Assembly: GCA_031258835.1 (NCBI GenBank) | Contig: JAIRMH010000131.1 | Coordinates: 1-49,787, forward strand | Origin: Tannerella sp. | GTDB lineage: Bacteria; Bacteroidota; Bacteroidia; Bacteroidales; Tannerellaceae | Length of the DNA stretch: 49,787 nucleotides | Direction: 5' to 3' | Shown here: in pieces, positions 8,323 to 17,253 of the stretch | How the letters are laid out: every line of letters begins with the position of its first letter | Position numbering within the stretch: position 1 is the stretch's first letter | The notes under the pieces: generated by a model | The model's database searches: none | Told to the model about the DNA's origin: nothing | What the model saw: only the letters and a program-made list of their open reading frames with translations | Made by a program: the position numbers and the translations under genes

Positions 8323-9632
8323 ATGTTTAAAAGTATTTCCGTCAGTTTATCTATTTCTTCTTTAGTGTTCATCTCCGTTACGCACCAGAGAATACCGCCG
8401 TCAACGGGATATCCTCCCAGTATCCCTTCTTTTTCAAGGGCTGCAAGCGCTACGGCGGCATCGCCGTCCGGACATTCCGTAACAAATTCGTGGAAGAACT
8501 CACCGTTGTAACGTAATTCGAATCCCGGAATCCCGGCAATCTTCGATGCGGCATAGTGTGCTTTCGAGAGACATTGTGTCGCTACCCGGCGTAGTCCTTT
8601 CGGCCCCATCGCGGCCAGATAAACCGCCGCGGTCATTGCACATAACGCCTGATTGGAGCATATATTGGAAGATGCTTTTTCTCGGCGTATATGCTGTTCG
8701 CGTGCCTGAAGCGTAAGAACAAAGGCGCGGTTCCCGTCGATATCGACCGTCTCTCCGACTATACGCCCCGGAAGTTTACGCATCATCGCGGTTGTACAAG
8801 TCATAAAGCCGAGGTAAGGGCCACCGAAAGAAAGCGGTATGCCGAGCGGCTGACCTTCGCCGACGGCAATATCGGCGCCCTGTTCTGCAGGCGTTTTTAT
8901 GATACCGAGCGATATGGGATTAACGCCCATCACATATTTGGCTCCGGCATCGTGGACAATCCGTCCTAACGTCTCCGCATCTTCTATCTGTCCGTAATAA
9001 TTAGGCTGTTGTACGTAAAATCCGGCAGTCCCTTCATCAAGCGTATTTTTCAGAATTTCCCTATCGGTAACGCCGTCTTTCATGGGAACAATGACGAGTT
9101 GCACGCCCGAACCGCTGCAATAGGTCTGCATCGTACGTATCGTCATCGGATCGACAGATGCGGAGACCAACATTCTCTTACGTTTACGCTCTATGCACAT
9201 CGCTACGGATTCTGCGGCAGCCGAAGCCCCATCATAAACGGAAGCGTTCGCGACATCCATTCCCGTAAGCTGGCATATCATCGTCTGGAACTCGAATATA
9301 GCCTGAAGTATTCCCTGCGAAATTTCAGCCTGATAAGGGGTATATGCCGTAACAAACTCCTCTTTACCCGTAATATTTCCTACTATCGAAGGGATATAGT
9401 GACGATACGCCCCCGCACCGCGGAAAATCGTTTTGAAATGTATATTTTTATCGGCTATACGGTCGACATAACGTTTTACTTCAAGTTCGGACATGCCCTC
9501 AGCAAGATTCAGGCGCGCTATTTTTATCTCATCCGGAATCTGCGAAAACAATTCGTCGACAGATTTAATGCCAATCTCGTGAAGCATCTGTTGACATTCC
9601 GACGAGTTTTTCGGAATATAACTACCCATCAA
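8319..9632 (-). CDS. gcvPA: Glycine dehydrogenase (decarboxylating) subunit 1
   Basis: This is the N-terminal half-homologue of the P-protein and forms the heterotetrameric decarboxylase with GcvPB. Visible blocks are FRGAGAYRHYIPSIV, YTPYQAEISQGILQAIFEFQTMI, SVYDGASAAAES, GQPLGIPLSFGGPYLGF and REQHIRREKASSNICSNQAL. Its length of 437 residues fits. It overlaps gcvH upstream and gcvPB downstream by 4 bases each. The cytosolic reaction takes glycine to CO2 and leaves an aminomethyl group on lipoyl-GcvH. Confidence 0.95.
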   Translation of the reverse strand: MMGSYIPKNSSECQQMLHEIGIKSVDELFSQIPDEIKIARLNLAEGMSELEVKRYVDRIADKNIHFKTIFRGAGAYRHYIPSIVGNITGKEEFVTAYTPYQAEISQGILQAIFEFQTMICQLTGMDVANASVYDGASAAAESVAMCIERKRKRMLVSASVDPMTIRTMQTYCSGSGVQLVIVPMKDGVTDREILKNTLDEGTAGFYVQQPNYYGQIEDAETLGRIVHDAGAKYVMGVNPISLGIIKTPAEQGADIAVGEGQPLGIPLSFGGPYLGFMTCTTAMMRKLPGRIVGETVDIDGNRAFVLTLQAREQHIRREKASSNICSNQALCAMTAAVYLAAMGPKGLRRVATQCLSKAHYAASKIAGIPGFELRYNGEFFHEFVTECPDGDAAVALAALEKEGILGGYPVDGGILWCVTEMNTKEEIDKLTEILLNI

Positions 9633-10015
9633 TGCGCCTCCTTCTCACAAAAAACCTCGTATTCCGCCGGACTCATCAACGCTGATTTTCCGGTAATGCC
9701 TTCCACTTCGATAAACCAACTTCCATAAGGATCTTTATTAATCTTCTCGGGACTGTTCAATAAATCTTCGTTGATTGCCGAGACAATTCCCGTCACGGGA
9801 GACAGGATATCCGAAACGGCCTTTACCGATTCCACGTCGCCGAATGCAACGCCAGCCGTTACCGTATCGCCGACTTCGGGAAGATTGATAAACACCAAAT
9901 CGCCAAGTTCATGCTGTGCGAAAAAGGAAATGCCGACACGCACAGCCGTATCGCTTATAAATTCCACCCATTCGTGGGTTTCCGCGAAAAAAATATTTTC
10001 AAGTATTTTGTTCAT
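9629..10015 (-). CDS. gcvH: Glycine cleavage system H protein
   Basis: This is the lipoyl carrier that shuttles the aminomethyl group between the P and T proteins. The lipoylated residue is K65 in GDVESVKAVSD. The N-terminal ETHEWVEF and the NPYGSWF-like segment KDPYGSWFIEVE are present, and 128 residues is the standard length. It sits between gcvT (42 bases upstream) and gcvPA (4-base overlap). The lplA gene downstream probably supplies its lipoylation. Confidence 0.97.
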   Translation of the reverse strand: MNKILENIFFAETHEWVEFISDTAVRVGISFFAQHELGDLVFINLPEVGDTVTAGVAFGDVESVKAVSDILSPVTGIVSAINEDLLNSPEKINKDPYGSWFIEVEGITGKSALMSPAEYEVFCEKEAH

Positions 10016-10057
10016 AAGATATTATAAATTAAGAATTGTTTTTTTGCCAATCATCAA

Positions 10058-11170
10058 CTAACGTTGATTTTTTTTGTAAAAAGGTAATGGGATGACTTCG
10101 GCGGCGACACGCCGTCCGCGTACATCCATCTCAACATGCATTCCCGTCTCTACGGTTCCCGTTCGGACAAGTGCCATCGCTATCGGATATTTCAGGAACG
10201 GGGCGTACGTACCGGATGTTGTTTGCCCGATAAGCGCATCGCCAAGATATACATCCTGATGTTCACGGGCGATTCCGCGTCCGATGATTTTCAGTCCTAT
10301 ACGTTCGATTTGGGGGTTCCCTCTTTCCTCGATCGCTTTTTTGCCTATAAAATCATCTTTTTGCATCTTCACGCCAAAGTTTAAAGCCGTCTCTAAGGGC
10401 GATATTTCGTCGTTCATCTCGTGTCCGTAAAGAGGCATTGCCGCTTCGAGGCGCAATGTATCGCGTGCACCCAGTCCGCAAGGCGTCAGTCCGGCCTCCT
10501 TCCCGGTTTCGAGGAGAAGATGCCACATACCGGGAGCATCTTCATTGGAGAGATATATTTCATATCCATCCTCGCCGGTATATCCCGTCTGTGAAATAAG
10601 ACATTGCATACCTCCAACCAGCACATTTTCCTTAAAAAAGTAATATTTCGCAGGTAACGCACTCTCCGGCACAAGCCTGAGCATAATTTCCTTTGCACGA
10701 GGGCCTTGTATAGCCAGTTGAGCTACATCGCCGGAGATATCTCTGACGGTGACATCGCCAAAGGCATGCGCCTTCATCCATTCGAAATCCTTCTCTTTAT
10801 TAGCAGCATTCACGACTACCCAGAAGGTGTCCTCATTCAGCCTGTAAACAATAAGATCGTCCAGACATCCGCCCCGGTCGTTACACATCACGCTGTAACG
10901 AACCTGGCCATCAATCATCGACGTAAAATCGTTTGTCAGCATATTATTCAGATTTTTAAGTGCATCCTTGCCGGAAAATACGATTTCGCCCATATGCGAA
11001 ACGTCAAAAATGCCGGCCGCCGTACGCACGGCCATATGTTCCGCAATAATACCCGTCGGATATTGCACAGGAAGAAGATATCCTGCAAAAGTGACAATTG
11101 TCCCGCCACACGCCACATGACATTCATATAATGCCGTTTTCATTTGCATAATTTTATGATTTATGTCCAT
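10058..11170 (-). CDS. gcvT: Aminomethyltransferase (glycine cleavage T protein)
   Basis: This enzyme transfers the methylene group from aminomethyl-lipoyl GcvH to tetrahydrofolate and releases ammonia. Motifs are AGYLLPVQYPTGIIAEHMAVRTAAGIFDVSHMGE near the N-terminus, CLDDLIVYR, ISQTGYTGEDGYEIY and the C-terminal TSGTYAPFLKYPIAMALV. The length of 370 residues fits. Its start codon overlaps the ftsZ stop by one base (TAATG), so translation is likely coupled to ftsZ. This places one-carbon metabolism at the tail of the division operon. Confidence 0.95.
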   Translation of the reverse strand: MDINHKIMQMKTALYECHVACGGTIVTFAGYLLPVQYPTGIIAEHMAVRTAAGIFDVSHMGEIVFSGKDALKNLNNMLTNDFTSMIDGQVRYSVMCNDRGGCLDDLIVYRLNEDTFWVVVNAANKEKDFEWMKAHAFGDVTVRDISGDVAQLAIQGPRAKEIMLRLVPESALPAKYYFFKENVLVGGMQCLISQTGYTGEDGYEIYLSNEDAPGMWHLLLETGKEAGLTPCGLGARDTLRLEAAMPLYGHEMNDEISPLETALNFGVKMQKDDFIGKKAIEERGNPQIERIGLKIIGRGIAREHQDVYLGDALIGQTTSGTYAPFLKYPIAMALVRTGTVETGMHVEMDVRGRRVAAEVIPLPFYKKNQR

Positions 11171-12489
11171 TAAAATTCAATAATCGTTACGTCACCACCG
11201 CCGGCATCCGGAGCCGTTACCGGCTCTCGTGCCGTAACGGTGTTTTTGGCCGGCTTGCGTTTGATGGCTATTTCTTTAGGATTACGATTGTACGTAGGTG
11301 TTTTCTCTATAAAATCAAGAAAACCGTCATCGTCCATTTCATCTATCGTCAAGACAACAATGCTAGACTGTGAAACCCTGTTTACTTTTACATTCGTTAT
11401 CAGGTTTTCTCCATAAATGCCTTTAACTCGATTTTCATCTTTTTCACGCTGCTCACTCTCTTTCTGCGCTTCCAATATGGCATTTTCATCCATCTTTTCC
11501 TTTATTTCGGGAACTGCATCAAGGCCGAAGCCGGTCGCAATAATCGTAAATTTCACTTCCTGTTCCGGCAGCAGTGAGTTATCTGTTCCATGTCCCCAAT
11601 TCATATCGATATGTTTATCGAAACGTCCCATAAAATTATCTATGGAATTAGTGAGTTCTTCCACCTTGAAATGAGCATCTTTCCGGTATGAGATATAGAA
11701 CAGCACCCGTTTTGCATTATAAATATCGTTATTGCTCAACAAAGGCGAATCGAGCGCTTCCTGAATTGCATTATCAAGACGGTTTTCACCGCTGCCGAAG
11801 CCATAACTCACTAAGGCGACGCCGCCGTCTTTCATCGTTGTAGTCACATCATTAAAGTCACGGTTGATAACGCCTTTAACGGTAATTATCTCGGCGATGC
11901 TTTTAACGGCCATGGCCAACACCTCATTCGGTTTCTTAAATGCTTCATCAATATCGAAGTCGGGATAGAAAATTTTCAGGCGCTCGTTATTAATAACAAT
12001 CAACGCGTCGACATTACGGCTCATTTCTTCAACGGCGTTCAACGCTTTAATAATCCGCGGAATCCTTTCGAAGAGAAAAGGAATCGTAACGATACCCACC
12101 GTAAGAATCCCTTTATCTTTAGCCATCTTAGCCAGAAGCGGGCCGGCTCCCGAACCTGTTCCGCCTCCCATACCTGCGGCAATAAAAACCATTTTTGTAC
12201 CATCATCAAGTAATTGTTCTACTTCGGCAACGCTCTTTTTAAATTCCTCCCTTGCTTTTGCAGGTTGTCCACCGGCCCCTAATCCGGCCCCTAACGTAAC
12301 TTTTACAGGGACATTCACGTCGACAAACGACTGCCTGTCAGTATTACAAACGGCAAAATTAACGCCATGAATACCACATTCATACATGTGATTCACGGCA
12401 TTTACGCCTCCGCCTCCGACTCCGATTACTTTAATAATTTTAGTCGAATCTTCCGGAAAATTGAAATTCATTCCTACATTCGTATTCAT
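11170..12489 (-). CDS. ftsZ: Cell division protein FtsZ
   Basis: FtsZ is the tubulin-like GTPase that forms the division ring at midcell. The G-box GGGTGSGAG is at residues 108-116, and the T7 loop NRDFND (N209, D211, D214) supplies GTP-hydrolysis residues. A variable linker follows residue 320. The tail has a TPTYNR stretch that may serve as the FtsA-binding region and ends DVTIIEF. At 439 residues it has the usual Bacteroidota size. It lies 39 bases downstream of ftsA, in the standard ftsQ-ftsA-ftsZ order. Confidence 0.97.
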   Translation of the reverse strand: MNTNVGMNFNFPEDSTKIIKVIGVGGGGVNAVNHMYECGIHGVNFAVCNTDRQSFVDVNVPVKVTLGAGLGAGGQPAKAREEFKKSVAEVEQLLDDGTKMVFIAAGMGGGTGSGAGPLLAKMAKDKGILTVGIVTIPFLFERIPRIIKALNAVEEMSRNVDALIVINNERLKIFYPDFDIDEAFKKPNEVLAMAVKSIAEIITVKGVINRDFNDVTTTMKDGGVALVSYGFGSGENRLDNAIQEALDSPLLSNNDIYNAKRVLFYISYRKDAHFKVEELTNSIDNFMGRFDKHIDMNWGHGTDNSLLPEQEVKFTIIATGFGLDAVPEIKEKMDENAILEAQKESEQREKDENRVKGIYGENLITNVKVNRVSQSSIVVLTIDEMDDDGFLDFIEKTPTYNRNPKEIAIKRKPAKNTVTAREPVTAPDAGGGDVTIIEF

Positions 12490-12528
12490 ACTATCTATTC
12501 GTTTTTTCTGCTTCTTAAATACACAACG

Positions 12529-13911
12529 TCAACTTTCTTTAAATAAGTCGTCAAAAAGACTTCCCCAGTTCCTCCCTTTTTTATCGTCATCTCCGGAGTT
12601 CCCGCTTTCAGTTCTATGAGCGGTATCCGTATCCGATTTTGCTTTATTTCTTTTACTTCTAAAAAATCCCCCCCGGCGTGCCGTAATTTTTTCTTCCTCC
12701 TTTTCGTTCTCATCATTGCTGCCATTGTCTTCTTCGACGACAGGTTCCGACGGCGCTAACGGACACGAGACGCAGGGTTCCGTTCCTTTAAGCATAATGC
12801 TTACGGCAGTCATATACAAAGGGTTTCCGGTCATGCTATCATCGCCTCGCACCAGACCGCCCCGTATAGCTGAATGACGCACTTTGATTTTGAATCTTTC
12901 CTGAATCAGTTCCGGCAAATCTTTAAGTTCCGATGCGTGTCCTGAGATTACAATGCCATAGCCTAACGACTTAACATCTATCACTTCGCTGATACGCGCA
13001 TATACATTTTCTACGATTTCCTTTGCACGCGCCTCGATAATTGCGTTCAAATCGTTCACTGATATTTCCCGGTCGTCACCCTCCATATCAATTTTTATCA
13101 TTTTACCGTCATCTTCTTTTTTCAGTATTGCGCATCCGTATTCTTTTTTCAGTTTTTCCGACAGTGCTTCCGTCAACTGCAGTGAAATGATATCGCGTGT
13201 AATCAGGTTTCCGCCTAAGGGAATAACCGCCGAATACAACAAATCGCCGTTTTTATAAACGGTAACGGACGTTGCTCCGGCGCCAAAGTCAACAAGCGCA
13301 CAACCCAGCTCTTTCTCTTCATTACTAAGCATCGCATCCGCCAGCGCCAACGGCGAAACGATGATGCCGACAATCTCTTTGCCACAACGTTCGGATAAAC
13401 TTTTTGTAAGTTCCCTACGGATAGATTTGCGTCCGACAACAATCTTATAACGCGCCTCAAGACGGTTACACGGTACGCCAACAGGATTCTCTTCTTTTCG
13501 TCCGTCAACATAATAAATGGCGGGTGCAACGCCAAGCACATCCAGCAAATCCGGTTTATACTTCCCGCATTTCTCTTCAAGCATGCGTATATCGCCGGTC
13601 GAAACGACCTCTCCGCTTTCTATTTCTATATATTCCATATGGTCGACGGTACGGACGGATTGTCCGCCAACTCCGACATAAACCCTGTCAATATAGTTAC
13701 CTTTCAGGCTACTTTCCAGTTTTTTAAGAAGGCGACCGACCTGTTTCGCCGTGTTTTCAACATTATAAATATTCCCTCTGTGAATACAGGAAGACAAAGA
13801 ATCTACCATTTCACAGGAAACGACAGAAAACGTTCCGTCTACATTTTTCTCTCCGACGATCCCCGTTATATGAGACGTCCCTAAATCAATAGCTACAATA
13901 TAATCCGTCAT
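12529..13911 (-). CDS. ftsA: Cell division protein FtsA
   Basis: FtsA is an actin-like ATPase that anchors FtsZ to the membrane. The phosphate-1 motif VAIDLGTSHITGIVGE is at the N-terminus and VDFGAGATSVTVYKNGDL is the phosphate-2 region. GYGIVISGHASELKDL is the adenosine motif. An acidic and Lys-rich linker leads to a C-terminal amphipathic segment (NWGSLFDDLFKES) that fits the membrane-targeting helix. The length of 460 residues is slightly longer than E. coli FtsA because of the linker. It overlaps ftsQ by 4 bases. Confidence 0.95.
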   Translation of the reverse strand: MTDYIVAIDLGTSHITGIVGEKNVDGTFSVVSCEMVDSLSSCIHRGNIYNVENTAKQVGRLLKKLESSLKGNYIDRVYVGVGGQSVRTVDHMEYIEIESGEVVSTGDIRMLEEKCGKYKPDLLDVLGVAPAIYYVDGRKEENPVGVPCNRLEARYKIVVGRKSIRRELTKSLSERCGKEIVGIIVSPLALADAMLSNEEKELGCALVDFGAGATSVTVYKNGDLLYSAVIPLGGNLITRDIISLQLTEALSEKLKKEYGCAILKKEDDGKMIKIDMEGDDREISVNDLNAIIEARAKEIVENVYARISEVIDVKSLGYGIVISGHASELKDLPELIQERFKIKVRHSAIRGGLVRGDDSMTGNPLYMTAVSIMLKGTEPCVSCPLAPSEPVVEEDNGSNDENEKEEEKITARRGGFFRSKRNKAKSDTDTAHRTESGNSGDDDKKGRNWGSLFDDLFKES

Positions 13912-14654
13912 GGCTCTACATTTTTACTTTTTGTGCACACAATTTGGTTCTTATATTTCAAATTTACAATGCAATACTTTTCCCATCCCATCTTTGGTAT
14001 CACCTGTTCGTAAAATAAACGCAAGCGTTCCAGTTTGCTTTCATAATTTTCCAGACTCCCAATTATAATTCGGTGACTTCCCACACGGGGAATGATTTCT
14101 ATATCGTCAACCGATCTGACATAAATCTGTTCGATTTGGCTATTCCAGAAATCATCTTTCTGCAAAAATAGCGCAAATTTATACAAATTCGTCATCGCAA
14201 ACGTTTTTTCTATATTTCCGCTTGCAACAGGGACGTAAATAGCCTGTCCCAATACAGGAGGCATTATCTTGCCCGACTTATCGACATAATAACTTCCTGC
14301 CTGGCTAAACACCCGCAATATAGGCATTTTTTGTGAAATGACAATTTTTATTTTGCCGGAAACTGTGCGGGAGACTTCTGCCGTCTCTATTATTTCGTTC
14401 TTTAGAAGCGCGTTTTCAATACTATACGTATTTATACTGTCTCCATTTTTATTCAAAGGATAAAGACGCGCTTTTTTCAGGTAAGCGACAATATCCCGTT
14501 CTTTTAGAAAATGTTTATCGAGACTGTCCGCTATAATCACTGTTACTTCTTTACACAGGGGATAACGGTGTTCTTTATGTTCGGAAAAATATATCGCAGC
14601 AGCAATATATACGAATAACAATATTGAAAAGATGATATACAAGAGTTTCTTCAT
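13908..14654 (-). CDS. ftsQ: Cell division protein FtsQ
   Basis: FtsQ is a bitopic inner-membrane protein of the divisome. One N-terminal membrane segment (KLLYIIFSILLFVYIAAAIYF, roughly residues 3-23) is followed by a periplasmic POTRA/FtsQ domain. Conserved-looking blocks are the VSRTVSGKIKIVISQKMPILRVF stretch, SYYVDKSGKIMP, and the ending IVNLKYKNQIVCTK. The length of 248 residues and the position between murC (3-base gap) and ftsA (overlap) agree with the assignment. Sequence identity to proteobacterial FtsQ is expected to be low, so position counts strongly here. Confidence 0.9.
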   Translation of the reverse strand: MKKLLYIIFSILLFVYIAAAIYFSEHKEHRYPLCKEVTVIIADSLDKHFLKERDIVAYLKKARLYPLNKNGDSINTYSIENALLKNEIIETAEVSRTVSGKIKIVISQKMPILRVFSQAGSYYVDKSGKIMPPVLGQAIYVPVASGNIEKTFAMTNLYKFALFLQKDDFWNSQIEQIYVRSVDDIEIIPRVGSHRIIIGSLENYESKLERLRLFYEQVIPKMGWEKYCIVNLKYKNQIVCTKSKNVEP

Positions 14655-14657
14655 TTT

Positions 14658-16043
14658 CTACGCATATTTTTTATTTAACATCTCCCGTACAGGCTCTACA
14701 AAGCTATCGATATCGCCAGCTCCAAGGGTAATGAGCACATCCGTATCTTCTTTTTCCAACAGGCTCAGCAGTTCTTCTTTCCGGCATAGCGTTTTCTCGG
14801 ATAGCGTCACTTTACGGAGAATCATTTCCGAAGTGACGCCGGGAATCGGTTCTTCTCGCGCCGGATAAATATCGAGGAGAATAAGCCGGTCAAGCAACGA
14901 GAGCGCTGATGCAAATTCATCGGCAAAATCGCGTGTCCGCGTGTACAGGTGCGGCTGAAAAACACCGGTCACCCTGCGACCTCTATAAAGTTCTTTTACC
15001 GACTGTATACAACTCCTCAATTCCTGCGGATGATGGGCGTAATCGTCAATATAAACAACTCGATCGTTCTTTATCTGAAAGTCGAAACGTCGTTGCACTC
15101 CGGCAAAAGTCGCCATCGCCGCACGCATTTCTTCGTCCGTAACGCCGTTAAGCAAAGCGATAGCCATCGCCGCTATCCCATTCTCAATATTTGTTCTGAC
15201 AGGAACGCCCAGCCGAACATCCGTTATACGAATTTCCGGCGACACAAAATCAAAAAATATCTCGCCATTACCTACTCGTATGCCGGAGGCATGAAAGTCG
15301 GCCGTTTCGTCGGTCGCCGAATAAGTATACAGTTTCACATCATGTTGCAAATCAGGCGTCACATCTACCCCCTTTTTCATGATAAGTGCGCCACCGGGAC
15401 GGATCAGTGCGGTAAACTTTCCGAAAGCGGCGCGATAAGCCTGCTGCGTACCATAAACATCAAGATGGTCGGGATCGGCCGATGTAATAACCGCCATATA
15501 AGGCGTCAGAAAATGAAAAGAACGGTCATACTCGTCAGCCTCAATAACGGTCAGGTCACTGTGTTGTGAAAGCGCCAGGTTACTGTCGTAATTTTTCAGT
15601 ATACCGCCAAGAAATGCATTACAGTCTACGGTCGACTGTTTGAGAAGATGAGCCGTCATCGACGAGGTCGTCGTTTTCCCATGCGTTCCGGCTACACATA
15701 TACCCCGCGACGAATCGGTGATAAGCCCAAGCGTCTGAGAACGTTTCAAGACTTCGAATCCGGCACGGCGGAAATATGTCAGTTCACGATGCGAATCCGG
15801 CACAGCAGGCGTATAAACGACGAGGGTCGTATTCCGATTCCGAAAATCTTCCGGAATAGAGGCCACATCATCATCAAACCGGATGGCAGCCCCTTCGGTA
15901 ATAAGTTTAGCGATCAAAGCCGACGGTGTACGGTCATAACCGGCCACACGCTTTCCTTTAGCAAGAAAATAACGTATAAGCGCACTCATTCCAATGCCTC
16001 CGGCGCCTATAAAATACACTGATGATATCTTATTTAAATCCAT
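14658..16043 (-). CDS. murC: UDP-N-acetylmuramate--L-alanine ligase
   Basis: MurC adds L-Ala to UDP-MurNAc in peptidoglycan precursor synthesis in the cytosol. The Rossmann-like start is VYFIGAGGIGMSALIRYF, the ATP loop is CVAGTHGKTTTSSMTA, and later blocks include VIEADEYDRSF, DDYAHHPQELRS and VFQPHLYTRT. The length of 461 residues is normal. It lies 84 bases downstream of murG, one of the longer gaps in the cluster, and 3 bases before ftsQ. Confidence 0.97.
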   Translation of the reverse strand: MDLNKISSVYFIGAGGIGMSALIRYFLAKGKRVAGYDRTPSALIAKLITEGAAIRFDDDVASIPEDFRNRNTTLVVYTPAVPDSHRELTYFRRAGFEVLKRSQTLGLITDSSRGICVAGTHGKTTTSSMTAHLLKQSTVDCNAFLGGILKNYDSNLALSQHSDLTVIEADEYDRSFHFLTPYMAVITSADPDHLDVYGTQQAYRAAFGKFTALIRPGGALIMKKGVDVTPDLQHDVKLYTYSATDETADFHASGIRVGNGEIFFDFVSPEIRITDVRLGVPVRTNIENGIAAMAIALLNGVTDEEMRAAMATFAGVQRRFDFQIKNDRVVYIDDYAHHPQELRSCIQSVKELYRGRRVTGVFQPHLYTRTRDFADEFASALSLLDRLILLDIYPAREEPIPGVTSEMILRKVTLSEKTLCRKEELLSLLEKEDTDVLITLGAGDIDSFVEPVREMLNKKYA

Positions 16044-16127
16044 TCATTTCATTTAAAATTCGACTTTCAAAAACTACCTCTCTTTCAAAAAAGTTCTTCA
16101 TACGCTTTCATTCTAACCGACCGACGA

Positions 16128-17231
16128 TTATTTTTTTATTATCCCGACAACTTCGTCGACAATCCTTTCCGCGCTGTTAAATTGGGCAAAAAGGGCAATA
16201 TGTTCACTTAAAGACTGCAACCATTTCTCATCTCCGATCAACTCTATCGCAGCAGAGATAAGGCGTTCTTCCGCCATGTTATCCGGAATAAGAAGCGCAG
16301 CATTATTATCGGACAACGCTCGCGCATTTTTCGTCTGATGATCTTCCGCCACATTCGGAGACGGGACAAGTATTACAGGCTTACTCAAAAGACACAGTTC
16401 CGAGATGGTTCCCGCTCCGGAGCGCGAAATAACCAAGTCGGCCGCAGCGTAAGCAAAATCCATGCGCGAAATAAAATCGGAGAACCACAGCCCTTTGTAA
16501 TCCTTATCTTTGAGTTCTTCCTTCGTCAAATCATAATAATAACGTCCCATCTGCCATATCACCTGAAGGCCGGCATCCATCAACGCCTGTAATCCCCGGT
16601 GTACACTGTTGTTTATCGTACGTGCACCGAGGCTTCCGCCGACAATCAGCAACACCGGTTTATTCACTTCAAGTCCGAAATAACTCAACGCTTCCGGAGC
16701 TTTTTCGTTTATATTTTCAATATCTTTCCTTACAGGATTTCCTGTTATAACAATACGATCTGCCGGAAAAAACTTGTTCATACTCCGGTAAGCGACACAT
16801 ATCCTGGCCGCCCGTTTACCAAGTAGCCTGTTCGTCGCTCCGGCATACGAGTTCTGCTCCTGAATCAACACGGGAATACGAAGCGAAGACGCTACCCATA
16901 ACGTAGGAGCGCTCGCGTAACCGCCTACGCCTATCGCTATGTCCGGATTAAATTCGCGAATAATCTTTTTTGCCATACGCAGACTTTTGAATAGTTTGAC
17001 GATAACGCCGAAATTTTTCAACAGATGAGCGCGATTAAACCCGCTCACAGGTAAACCGATAATCTTATATCCGGCTGCCGGCACTCGCTCCATCTCCATC
17101 CGGTCTTCGGCGCCGATAAACAAGATTTCCGCATCCGGAAAACGACACCTGATTTCGTTGGCTATCGATACGGCAGGAAATATATGCCCTCCCGTTCCTC
17201 CGCCACTTATTATAATTCTATAATTACTCAT
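16128..17231 (-). CDS. murG: UDP-GlcNAc--lipid I N-acetylglucosaminyltransferase MurG
   Basis: MurG makes lipid II on the inner face of the cytoplasmic membrane. The N-terminal loop IIISGGGTGGHIFPAVSIA, the VGGYASAP and QEQNSYAGATNRLL blocks, VGGSLGARTIN and the C-terminal SRSGAGTISEL (UDP-GlcNAc site) are all present. I chose the ATG at 17231 because it leaves the usual 5-residue lead before the glycine loop. An in-frame ATG at 17243 would add four residues. It lies between ftsW and murC in the standard order. Confidence 0.96.
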   Translation of the reverse strand: MSNYRIIISGGGTGGHIFPAVSIANEIRCRFPDAEILFIGAEDRMEMERVPAAGYKIIGLPVSGFNRAHLLKNFGVIVKLFKSLRMAKKIIREFNPDIAIGVGGYASAPTLWVASSLRIPVLIQEQNSYAGATNRLLGKRAARICVAYRSMNKFFPADRIVITGNPVRKDIENINEKAPEALSYFGLEVNKPVLLIVGGSLGARTINNSVHRGLQALMDAGLQVIWQMGRYYYDLTKEELKDKDYKGLWFSDFISRMDFAYAAADLVISRSGAGTISELCLLSKPVILVPSPNVAEDHQTKNARALSDNNAALLIPDNMAEERLISAAIELIGDEKWLQSLSEHIALFAQFNSAERIVDEVVGIIKK

Positions 17232-17253
17232 AAACAATATCAAGTTCTATGAT

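Noticed and set aside
10016-10057. Glycine riboswitch for the gcv genes
   Set aside because: gcvT overlaps ftsZ and the gcvT-gcvH gap is 42 bases, too short for a glycine aptamer.
12495-12725. Minus-strand 76-codon frame overlapping the end of ftsA
   Set aside because: It overlaps the Lys-rich linker and tail of ftsA in another frame; its basic composition comes from that linker and ftsZ follows normally.
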